Part shown: one piece after another, positions 54,831 to 64,000 of the stretch | Layout of the letters: each line of letters starts with the position of its first letter | Numbering within the stretch: the stretch's first letter is position 1 | Assembly: GCA_003952965.2 (NCBI GenBank) | Contig: CM025854.1 | Location: forward strand, 10,183,543 to 10,247,542 | Direction: 5' to 3' | Source: Morella rubra | Taxonomy: Eukaryota; Streptophyta; Magnoliopsida; Fagales; Myricaceae | Length of the DNA stretch: 64,000 nt | Made by a program: the position numbers and the translations under genes | Notes under the pieces: model-generated | The model's database searches: none | Seen by the model: the letters and a program-made list of their open reading frames with translations, nothing else | Told to the model about the DNA's origin: nothing

Positions 54831-57800
54831 CGACGACATTTCGATTCTAATAGAAGAGCTTAGTTTCATTTGTTTTAATGGTTGAGTTTCTCTCAAATTA
54901 GTAGTCCATCTCCAGTTGTTATGTTCAGTTGGGGGCCGGCGGCCGGAAGTTAAACTATATATGAGTAATATTATTTTGATCCCTATTAATTATGTGGCAA
55001 ACCCATGTCTCTTTCAAGGAATTTAGCCCATGATCTCCTGTTACTATACAATATTGCAAGCCCATAACAAAAGTTTTGGCATATGATCAGCTGAAGGAAA
55101 TCATGCAAATCGGTTGAAGGAAAATATGCCTAACTAGCTAATCTGATCAACAAAGCAGCACACTGCATGCCTTCATTTTGATGCAGAAGAATATATAAGT
55201 GACAGGGTTCTTCTGGTCCAAGAGCATATTTGTAAATCTAACCTTTATGTTTAGCTATATATGATGCATCAGAATCATTCAGTTGAATGATGCATTATGT
55301 TCCGCATGCAAATCCCACTGCATCCGAAACTGCTGATCCCAAATGTCTTTCGAACAAAACATGCTGCACCATTTTGTTTGAGGTTCTCGCTTAGAAGGAT
55401 CTCAAATATTGCTCTATGATTGACTCTTTATAACATTAAATGCAACAATCTACTTGAATATTTGAACGGATTTCAGACATTACTTCCAAGTTTTGACTCT
55501 TTACAACTCATCTTTTCAATGGACAATATCATATGTACTTTAAATGCAGCAATCTATCTGAATATTTATTTGGGTTCATCCTCGGAGTGCAAAAGAGACC
55601 CTTGATCAAAAGCCAACAAAGAGTTTGTTACATTATGCGAAAGCAATAATAATATGAGATCATTCTATTAACTTCGATCGAATATATTAAAAACTTAAAT
55701 CTAAATTGGGCTTAACAATGTTAAATTTTGATGATTCGGAAGAGAGAGAATATATATATATTTATAAGAACTGGCTGTACACTATATGATTATTTCGGTT
55801 ATATATAACACGATAAAAATGTAACCTCACGGCCAATTCCGATATCAACTCAAAAGCTTCCACTATTGAGAGGTCCTCGTGCACCATCTTTTTTTTTTCT
55901 TTTTATGGTTACAAGTGGAAGAAAAGACAGCTGATCATCAGACAAAAAAAAAAAAGTGGAAGAAGTAAAGACAGAAAGCAAAAGCTAACTATAGCTAGCA
56001 ACAGGGTACAGGGAAAACGTTATCTGGGACGTAGTAATACTCTCCAGATGATCACGTCATCCAACGAAGCTGCTTGATGCCAAAAGGAGGAACCGAAAGC
56101 AAGGGATGATCTGCTGACCAGGATGGCAGATCCATTTAGAGGATGCATGGGATGAGGAGGAAATACGTACAGGTGGTCTACCTGGGCCGGGGACAAAGAT
56201 TCGGCTATCTGTGCTGTTTTCTGTATTAGAATTTTAGGACTCTAGTGTTTGGTTAAAAAACCTCGATGCATGCTTGCGTGTCAGTTGAGTGGTCTGGATG
56301 GAAGCCCCGCAATGCCTGAAGCCAAAACTTTCTGACTCGTTCATTATGACTCTTCTGACTTTCAAAAGAAGAAATTTTTTTGCCCCAGTTAGATGGAAAG
56401 CGTCTAGGTTCATTGTATTTAGAGCTCCTAGGCTGACCTTATAGGTGCTTAATTGGTGGTTAGCTGTAGCCATTACCCCCACCCTAGATCATGCTTCTTC
56501 CACTTTGTTCGAATCCAAGTGTAGCTAATAATAACAGTTGTTAGTGACTCGTACATTTACATAGGTTTTATCCATTTTTGAACCATGCGCAAATATTATT
56601 CATCCCAAAGATCACGAAAACGACAAAAATATATATATGATCTAGAAAAGCTTTAATCATAATACCCATCCTTAAACTTCTTTGTATTTGGAGAATCATT
56701 CTCGACCGTACAATAAATTAAGATCCAAGGAGACTTTATCTTAATTTTTTTCTTGACATGGCAATTTCTTTCAGGGTGTTCTGCTGAAAAGCTTTTTGTT
56801 TTTGTTTTAAAGTTTTGGGGGTGTCTTTCTTCCTCTCTCTTCGTCTCGGAGTTGGTTTTATGTTGTCAGCACTGTAGTTGTGCGCTCAAACCAGATTGAA
56901 ATTCTAGAAGAAATAAAAAAGTACAGATTGAAATTAATTAAATCCAAAAGAGTAGTGGATCGATAAGATCGATGAATCGATTTTCATGTTTGTGTGGCCC
57001 ATATAAGTAGTTTGATCGAGGCCATGATGGGTATAATAATGTCTAAAGTGTTCTTTTAGGATCCTAATTATTACTCGAATACCTCAACAGGATCGTGTCA
57101 TTCGATCTACAGGTAGACGCTACCATCCACATGCACCTTGCTAGGCATTCTAAGGTGTTCGAATGACATATCATAATATAAGGCATGGATGCCTAGCAAG
57201 ACATCGGTGAACCCATGATCACTAGTCTAGAGCATAACAGTAATGTCTGTTCAGAGCCTTTATCCCCCTTCTTTGGTACCTTTGAAGGAGTTCATCGTTT
57301 GGTAGTGAACGCAATTTAAAGCAGGGAAGAAATATCTTACAGATCATAGATTACATGGCCTTAATTAAATATGCATGTACGGACCCCAAATCCAATGGCT
57401 CTTTAAAGAACCAACAGAAAGGAAAAGAAGAAAAGTTTCCTCTATAAAAATGTACGATCACGATGATGATAACTATCATAGATGACCAACCGGCTTAGTT
57501 AATTTACGAATGTTGCTCTACCTTTTAGCTGTTTCACCTTAACATATAGCCGACGATTGATGTCGACGATGATCTACTGTAAACATCATCAAGATCATCA
57601 TCGCCCTCTCACCAATATTGAAGGAAATATATATTAATGGCGTTATTGGATATATGAATTCGTAGATCTTCTAAGTAGAGGTGTTCCATCAAATTCAACA
57701 AAGAACTATTTTTGGTAGTGACCGAAACAGGAACCTCATCGTCAGCAACACCAATTTTCTGCCAACCAATCAAGCACAAAGGCCTCCACGTGTGTGTGAG

Positions 57801-58499
57801 TGGACGCAAAAGAAACTTTTGGCAGCACTTTATGACTTTGTAGAAATGGCAAGCCGGGTCCCCTCATTTTATAAGGAATGTCTTTGCAAAAAGGCAAATG
57901 GAAACGACTCACTGCAGGCTGACAAGAGAGCTAGGAAATCTCCAAGAAGTTAGTGATCATATCCAAAAGTGGGGATACTACCAAAAGAAAGTTCTAGATT
58001 TGTGCAAAGAAAAAGAGAGCCCCCTCACCTGAAAAAGGAAAAAGACAAAAGACAAAATTGTCCACCGAGAAACTTGCAACTATTAGGACTAGCTAGCAAC
58101 CACCATAAACTGCCGAAATCGAGGGTAATGTCCCATATATATAAATCCACCAGTAAGCTTTGATACGAAACATGTCCCACGACACTCTTGCGTAGAAAAA
58201 AAAATGTCTTCCCCACCCGATACTTCTCTTCGCCTAAACTATCTTCCTGCAAAAACAATCTAGGACTTCTCCAGTTAACTGCGGTGTTCGATCACATCAC
58301 CACCATCAGTTACTAGACTACTAATAGTTGACCTTCTAAAGGATTAATATATATCTTCAAGGTGAGGGATGTTAATGTTAAGTGGAAGGTATATTGTTAG
58401 AATATAGTTTGAACCTAGTAGCAAGCAACCCAAATAATAGTAGATTACGACTTCAAAACCCTAAACTCACAAGAAATCGTGTGCATTTCATAACTTGAT
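54831..58499. other. Intergenic, no gene recognised
   Basis: No convincing exon or transposon in either strand. A perfect 12-bp inverted repeat CTTGCTAGGCAT (57137-57148) / ATGCCTAGCAAG (57189-57200) with a 40-nt spacer could fold into a hairpin. AT dinucleotide patches occur near 55750. Open frames here are short and without family features. Confidence 0.45.
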
Positions 58500-58786
58500 T
58501 GTTAGATAATATAATTTAAATAATAAAATTTACCATTTCTTAATAGCTTAAGTTTTTGGAATAGATAATAATTTCATATGGTATTAGAGCTAAAGTCTTA
58601 AGTTTGAAACCTAACTCCGCATTTTAGTCCACCTCAATTCAATATCACACGTGTTTGGATTTATAAATTAATGAGTATTACTTCGACGTCTCACTTGTGA
58701 GAGAGAATGTTAGAAAATACAATTCAAACAATAAAATTTATCTACTCCTAATAACTTAAACTTTTAAAATAAATAAGAATTTCACA
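58500..58786 (+). mobile_element. TRIM (miniature LTR retrotransposon)
   Basis: Two 79-bp direct repeats, 58500-58578 and 58708-58786, both begin TGTTAGA and share 'aataaaatttA', 'aataacttaa' or 'aatagcttaa', and 'aatttca'. The primer site TGGTATTAGAGC follows the first LTR immediately (58579-58590), and a purine tract GTGAGAGAGAA precedes the second. The flanks TTGAT (58495-58499) and TGGAT (58787-58791) agree in 4 of 5 bases. The interior is ~130 bp with no coding capacity, so it must borrow proteins from another retroelement. Total 287 bp. Confidence 0.9.
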
Positions 58787-59829
58787 TGGATCAATCTCTT
58801 ACTACTCTACTTATCCAGGAAAAAAAAAATCTATTACTATATACGCTTAGAACCTAATTCACAGGAATTCTTTCCCTTCCTAGTTGGACACAAGCCAATA
58901 TTGGCTAAAAACCGTCTATAATTTTAGAGTCAAACGATAATTTTGCATATTAGTCATATGAAAGCAGTATAACATTAGACCCGAAGTATAATAAATTTGT
59001 AGAGTCATTATTCAATACCTGTGGTAATAGGCAAGGATTAGCATTAGGGATGCCATGTTCATGAGCTAGAAGCTTGATGGGCCAACCAGGACAAGCGTCA
59101 AAGGGATAGGGCCACGATGGGCCAGCCCGACACACGAGCTCCGATGCTCGCCCGGTACGGGTTATATCCTGCTGCATTTCTATTTTCACCTGCCTTCTTG
59201 GAACAATCGTAATTAAATTAGTTACGCTCTGGCGCATACCTTAGATTTAGGTTTGAGGACATTGACTACGATGAGAGTAATGATTTTCTTGACAGTGGAC
59301 TTTCAGGTTTTCCACTTTGCACATCCAAGAGTTGGGCAATCTGCCTAGGAAATCTATTTAAATCGTTTTTTTTTTTTTTAAGCAAATGAAGTGTCATTCA
59401 TATATAACTAGGAATTACAGAATCACGGGGCTGTAACGGATTGTCACAAAAGGAATACCATCCGCAGGAATATTTCCAACAATGTTCTCCTTAGCTGCCC
59501 ACTTATAGCCAAGCTATAGGCAAAACTAGTTTTATTTTATTTTTTTTATTTATAAAAAAAGAAGGTACTTCCGAATTTATTGATTAATCCTCATTTGTGA
59601 GTATGTGACAAAAGCTATAGGCCAAAGTATTTTTTTTTTCTTTATAAAAGAAGACTGTACATCCGACTTTATTAATTAACCCTCACTTGTGACGGTAGTT
59701 ATAGACCAAAGTATTCATGTCGAGGCAAGTATCCAATTGGTTTGAACTTGAAATAACACTGAGAATATCCATGACACAATATGGATAATACTTGTCCAAG
59801 AGTTTGGCAATCTAAACCAACTAAATTAA
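58787..59829. other. Intergenic, with short tandem repeats near the end
   Basis: 59555-59640 and 59643-59720 are diverged direct repeats sharing 'aaagaag', 'ccga(a/c)tttatt(g/a)att', 'cctca(t/c)ttgtga' and 'ataggccaaagta' or 'atagaccaaagta'. No coding region seen. Confidence 0.5.
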
Positions 59830-59902
59830 GGAAAAATTATACGTAGCTCACTAGATTTTAGTCTAATATCAAAAATCACATTGGATTTTTTTTTTAAATA
59901 TT

Positions 59903-61224
59903 AAATACACTTTTTGCTCCCAACTATTGGAGTCCTAACACTTCGTATTCCAAACTATTAATCTCGTTATATTTTGCCCCTCAATTACCAACCGTTTACA
60001 TTTGCATCCCCAATCGTTAATTTGGACAAAAACTGCTATTTTTGTTTAACGAAATGACGATTTTACCCTTATTATTTTTTTAATTATATTTTGTATGGGG
60101 TAAATTCATTATTTCATCGAATAAAAATAACATTTTCTTTCCAAATTAACGGTTGGTGCAAAATGTGTATCCTTTTACTCCACTTAGATGATAGACAACC
60201 AGGATCGGATAACCATTAACTCCTGATAGCTAGAGAGAGAAGCTCTCTGCTTCTCACTCTAGCCATTTCCATCCCCTTCGCCTGACCCCCTTCCCCCTTA
60301 GCAGATCTGACTGGCAGGAGGAGCTCTTGCTCCTCCCGTTGGTTTCTCTTCCCTTGGCCAAGCTTTCTATGGCTGGTTCCTGTGCATTTTCCTTTGTTTT
60401 CGGCCTCTTTTTGGATCTTGCTCTGGCGAGAAGGGAGGCTTGATCTAGGCGTTTTGGGCCTCCGAAGAAGGACACGCACACCACAGATGGACAGATCAGG
60501 CGTCGGGCTCTCCTTCTAGACCAGTTCGGTGCTGACCAGCGGCCGCGTGTACCTCCACGTGCCGCCCTCTCGGAGGCGCATGCGCCTCAGGTCCTTGGTT
60601 TCCAGCCCATTTCTTTGCCGTTTTCTACCTTTCGCTTGGAGCTCTTCTCTGCCCCTTTATCCTGGACTGTTTCGAATATTTTTCTCCGGTTGCAGCTCTG
60701 CCTCTGGCCTTGGCCATCGCTATTTTGTGCTATTCGGATTTTCCATTATCTTTCTCCCTTTTGCAGCTGGTATATGCATGAAAAGTTCTTCGTGGGAGTC
60801 GGATGGCCGCTGCCTTGCGTGGTTGTGTTGGTTGTCCGACCTTTGTGGTCTTTATGTGTTTGGGTTCTGACCCTTGTGGTTTGTTTGGGTCTTCAACACT
60901 TGTTGTTGGTTTGGTTCTCAGATTCTTGAATCCGACTTGTTCCGGGGCTTCTGTTCCCTTTCTTTGAGGGCTTTTGTCCCTTTGCTAAGCTTATAGGGCC
61001 TTCGGATATGATTAGGTGTTTCACTGGCCCTCTGAGCCTTTCTCTGTTTTCTACCGGTTGTAATGTTCTTAGTTTTTAATATATGTTTTAAGGTTTGGTT
61101 AGAAAAAAAAATGGTTAGTGTAAAGTGTAAACAGTTAGTAGTTGATGGCTGAAATGTAACAAAATTGATAGTCTAAGGTGCAAAGTGTCAGAACCTCAAT
61201 AATCGGGGGAAAAATGTATTTTTC
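59903..61224. mobile_element. Fold-back MITE nested in the MULE
   Basis: The left arm (59903-~60080: 'aaatacactttttgctccc', 'caattaccaaccgtttac', 'ccccaatcgttaatttgg') pairs with ~60085-60165 and, beyond a second insert, with 61112-61224. The hairpin centre is near 60085. Removing it rejoins the MULE left arm. The ends are A/T-rich and the duplication is not clear. Confidence 0.78.
60166..61111 (+). mobile_element. LINE-like retroposon remnant nested in the MITE
   Basis: The insert interrupts the right arm of the MITE. Flanking copies GGTTGGTGCAAAATGTG (60151-60167) and GGTTAGTGTAAAGTGTA (61113-61129) look like a diverged ~17-bp target duplication. It ends with a short A tract (61103-61111) after 'gttcttagtttttaatata', typical of plant LINE 3' ends. 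The body is GC-richer and pyrimidine-rich on the plus strand, with no endonuclease or RT left. It could be an ORF-deleted LINE or a SINE-like derivative. Confidence 0.6.
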
Positions 61225-61606
61225 CTAAAAAAAATCTCAAACCCCATTGAGTTTCTCATTTTGGTACAAAAACTAATTCAAGCCAACTATGTTACTGGAT
61301 ATAACGAAGCCCAATCCACTTAAGCTAAATGACAGGGTTAAAACTAATCGTTGCCTGCCACGTGGTTAAAATTCCTCATCTGTTCCATTTGGTCTCCCGT
61401 TTATCACACCGTATGCCATGTCGTATAATAGCTCCCCACACTAGCCATGTCATGTTCCTTTATACTAACATGATCGTAGAAACAAAAACTCATCGATCTC
61501 AAAATCTCCAAAATTTTTTGCCCTTCTGCGAAGCTCTAAAATCTCATAGTTCAGAGACCATTTAGTTTCGTTTTTCCTTGGAGGTTCTTTTAAGGTGTTA
61601 TTGTAA

Positions 61607-61716
61607 GGCACAGATAACACCTGCTCCCCATTCAGTAGATGTGGGTCTTCCTAGATGATATTAGGCACGGATAACACTTGCTCACCATTCAGCAGATGTG
61701 GGTCATCCTTGAGCTT
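61607..61716 (+). repeat. ~57-bp tandem duplication
   Basis: 'ggcacagataacacctgctc...cattcagtagatgtgggtc' (61608-61650) is repeated as 'ggcacggataacacttgctc...cattcagcagatgtgggtc' (61665-61707), inside the MULE interior. Confidence 0.8.
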
Positions 61717-62578
61717 ATCATTCGTTGTTACAAATGCTTGAAATCAGGACACAAAGGTGTGTAGATGTGGGTTGAAGACAATTTTAAGGACTTTGTAGAC
61801 TGATTTGAATCCTGGTAAGAGGTCCACAACTGTGCTCTGTATGGGAGATAGGTAAGTGTTGAAGTTGTTCGATGAAATTTTTAAACCATTTAGTTTTCTG
61901 TATGAATTCATTTAATAACTTCATTTGGTTTTCTCTTGTAGAGGCAACACCAGTGTGGATTTTTCGAATGAGTGGATGTGAGACCTTGCTAGTGTAGGAG
62001 AGAGATTCTACCTAGGGTTTTGAAAAGGTTAAGGATTACGGAGAACGAACTTAGCTCGCACAAAGCAAGCAGGAGGCGACTCATGTATTCTGCTTGTTGT
62101 TTCCTGGGTGATCATCATCTTGTTGGTGATATTCTGCTTGAAGCTTCTGACCTACTCAAATATGTAGCTGCATTGAGACCTTAGTTTTGTGAGATGTGTT
62201 GTGATTGTAGGAGTCAATAAGGTATTATTGTATGTTTCAATGTCCTGTTTTGTAAGAGTTAGTGTCCTGTACAATGTGACTTGAATTATTATGTGTTATG
62301 CTTTTAATAAAAGTTCTAAAACACAAGTTGTAAACTCACCAATTATGTTCCTTCATGCTAGTTAAACAAAAGTTAAGAAATGTAAACTCACAAAAGCTTG
62401 TTCCAATTATAATAAAATAAAGTGCTCATATGACAATATCTTCTTATAAGTGACATGTGATCACAACAAACCACTACTAAAAAATTTGGGCAAATCACAA
62501 AATTGACAGTATCAACCAAGGGTGAAATAAAACTGTTTACAAGCACTACAAAAATACGTGCTTTTTAGATGAACAAAA

Positions 62579-63072
62579 TCACAAAAATTTGTTCATAAGC
62601 ACTACAAAAAAGCTATTTCCATAATGACTACAACATCTACATATGACTATGTCAACTTTCAAGGGCTCCACGCAATGTTGATGCCCCTTTGCCTTTCCCC
62701 TTGCGTCTGCAACCGTCATGAGTATTGGCCTCTGTAGTTGGTTGAGAAGGTGGCTGAGAAGGTATAGGTTGGGACCCGATATCAAAATCAACCAAAGCAT
62801 GATGTGTTAGTATAAGCACTCCTAAAATAGAAAATATTTAAAATGAGTCAAGTTTTTTTATGTTGTACCTATTATGCGGCTGGAGGTTCTTGATTAGCTG
62901 TGTTTCCTCTCCCCTTCCTCTTCCCCTTAGCTGGCAGCTTTGTATTTGGCTTGAAAATTTCTAAAATGAAATTTGTAGCATGTTGTACAGATTGTGTGGT
63001 TGGAGGTTCTTGATTAGCTTGCTTTCTTTTGCCCCTCCTCTTCCCCTTAGTTGGAGGCTGGGACCAAATCAT
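62579..63072 (-). pseudogene. Possible C-terminal scrap of the MULE gene
   Basis: The minus strand 63072-62872 reads S-Q-P-P-T-K-G-K-R-R-G-K-R-K-Q-A-N-Q-E-P-P, then a second, similar P-A-K-G-K-R-K-G-R-G-N-T-A-N-Q-E-P-P. It is a tandem duplication of a basic segment that resembles the K-R-G-R-P-rich tail of plant MULE transposases. A further Lys/Arg-rich piece (G-K-A-K-G) is near 62690. The zinc-knuckle and catalytic domains are not recognised, so the identification is tentative. Confidence 0.4.
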
Positions 63073-63560
63073 ACATGTTCAAAGGTTTTGCAAAAGCCGA
63101 TGCTTCTTAGGCCTCTTTTAGCAAGAAAATGTGCAACGATGAAGCAGACAAAGCTCGAAGATATTGGGGATTTAGGTTTTCTGAGACGGCAACAATTTAG
63201 GAATTTTAGGAATATTAAGGATTTTTGGTTTCAAATGGGATCGAATAAGTTGGTAATCCTGGCTCCAATAGCTAATTCCATTAAATGACGTTGCTGGTGT
63301 GGGGAGCTGTCATACGATGTGGCATGCGACGTTCCAGACAGGAGATCAAATGGAGCAGACAAAGAATTTTAACTACGTGGCAGATAGCGATTGGTTTTAG
63401 TCATGACATTTAAAGGCTCCGTTATATCTAATAATGGAGTTTGTTTGAGTTAGTTTTTGTACTACAATGAGAAACTCAGTGAGCTTTAAGATTTTTTTTT
63501 TAAAGGCTAGTGAATCTTTTGATATTGGACTAAAAACGTGAGCTCTGTGTAATTTTCTCC

Positions 63561-63928
63561 GAAATTAATGTACCTCGAGAGTGGAGAGCTTTCAGAGTTG
63601 GATGTCACTAGTGTTAAAAAAATACGCATGACAACAAAATGGCAAATCACCTTGATGGAAACAATTACGGCCTTGGGCACCTACTGTGCACCTGATATGT
63701 TCCTTGAAAGGAGTTTGGATTGAAAGTTATTTTGTGTACCTAATAATTTTGCTAATCAGGGCCCGTAACAGTTTCTGGCTTTAGAAGAATTCTCCACCAA
63801 CTCATTATAAATTCCTCTGCAATGCTTCTTGTCCTGTCGTCCCAACTCGAGTAGGTGGGGTAATATTGATTCTCGCTTTGCTCTGAGAGTACGACAGCTC
63901 TTTTCCCGTTCTCCCAAACACTTCAACT
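63561..63928 (+). promoter_or_regulatory. Core promoter and 5' leader of the gene at the window end
   Basis: TATAAATT at 63806-63813 lies 116 bases before the ATG at 63929. A start site about 30 bases after it would leave a leader of ~85 bases, which is C/T-rich near the end (TCTTTTCCCGTTCTCCC). The MULE ends only ~245 bp upstream of the TATA box. Confidence 0.6.
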
Positions 63929-64000
63929 ATGGCTGCTCCAGCCATGGGAACCTCCACAACGGAGGAAATCCCAGACCTTGAGAAGAATGGCCATGCTGAA
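63929..64000 (+). CDS. Start of an unidentified protein-coding gene, cut by the window edge
   Basis: ATG at 63929 opens a frame of 24 codons to the window end (M-A-A-P-A-M-G-T-S-T-T-E-E-I-P-D-L-E-K-N...). The A-x-x-A-T-G-G context (ACTATGGCT, with G at +4 and GCT as the second codon) is favourable for plant translation, and a TATA box and leader lie upstream. The N-terminus is small-residue-rich and then acidic; no domain can be named from 24 residues. I do not recognise the gene. Confidence 0.6.
   Translation, partial: MAAPAMGTSTTEEIPDLEKNGHAE

Larger units (their letters stand above)
59830..63560. mobile_element. MULE with ~400-bp inverted ends, hosting nested insertions
   Basis: The left end GGAAAAATTATACGTAGCTC and the reverse-complemented right end GGAGAAAATTACACAGAGCT match. 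The pairing continues through 'ttttagtctaatatcaaaa', then, after a nested insert (59903-61224), through 'gagtttctcattttggtaca', 'tgccacgtggttaaaattc' and 'agctccccacactagc' up to ~61460 on the left, and 63290-63560 on the right. Flanks share AAATTAA (59823-59829 and 63562-63568), compatible with a decayed 9-bp duplication. The interior holds scraps of what may be a MULE gene (62872-63072). Confidence 0.85.

Noticed and set aside
57681-58163. Two plus-strand frames as a small gene
   Set aside because: No family match, no splice or promoter pattern, lysine-rich translation typical of chance frames in A-rich DNA.
60216-60929. Overlapping frames in GC-richer DNA as a gene
   Set aside because: They sit inside a retroposon remnant with flanking duplication-like sequence and an A tract, nested in a MITE.
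1-64000. CRISPR arrays, bacterial operons or a defence island
   Set aside because: No regularly spaced identical repeats; all content is of plant nuclear type with spliceosomal introns and plant transposons.

Overview
The window looks like a gene-poor, transposon-rich stretch of a flowering-plant nuclear genome, most likely a woody eudicot. The lineage is inference from the kinds of Copia, Gypsy, L1-type LINE, hAT, MULE and TRIM elements and from the plant-type genes RHD3 and pTAC3; the species cannot be fixed. Most of the DNA is AT-rich, and almost every open frame longer than 60 codons lies inside a transposon relic.

Layout. 1-1195: end of a Ty3/Gypsy element on the minus strand (gag, primer site, complete LTR). 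1205-4445: decayed Copia element. 5215-9208 (minus): a 13-exon RHD3/SEY1-type GTPase pseudogene, lacking its C-terminal half and carrying several frameshifts. 9447-10101: first copy of a ~500 bp dispersed repeat, with a MITE inside. 12620-19385: an old hAT transposase gene, interrupted by a 1.36 kb non-autonomous hAT that carries a captured piece of eIF3L, and by a ~3.4 kb non-coding insertion. 20298-21064: fold-back MULE-type MITE with a perfect 9-bp target duplication. 21678-25362: two more copies of the ~500 bp repeat, a Harbinger scrap, and a second partial RHD3 copy in inverted orientation. 25363-31205: nearly full-length but dead LINE. 31206-35170: Copia fragments.

36496-53655 holds five well-conserved, frame-preserving exons of pTAC3/PAP1, the SAP-domain subunit of plastid transcription complexes. 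Its introns contain a LINE fragment, a ~4.9 kb Copia element and a 1.6 kb deleted Copia element, all antisense to the gene, plus organelle-derived DNA (plastid-type tRNA-His and a 23S rRNA fragment). I could not find the first ~330 codons or the C-terminal exons in the window, so the locus is partial or broken here. About 0.5 kb after its last exon begins a stretch with roughly four times as many C as G.

54900-63560 has no gene I recognise. It holds a 287-bp TRIM with 79-bp LTRs and a Russian-doll structure: a LINE-like retroposon inside a fold-back MITE inside a MULE with long inverted ends. At 63929 a probable real gene starts (TATA box, 5' leader, ATG) and runs off the window.

I found no operon-like or defence system. 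The points most worth checking are the host-gene captures (eIF3L in a hAT, RHD3 in inverted duplicate arms), the intronic retroelement load of pTAC3, and the organelle insertion.
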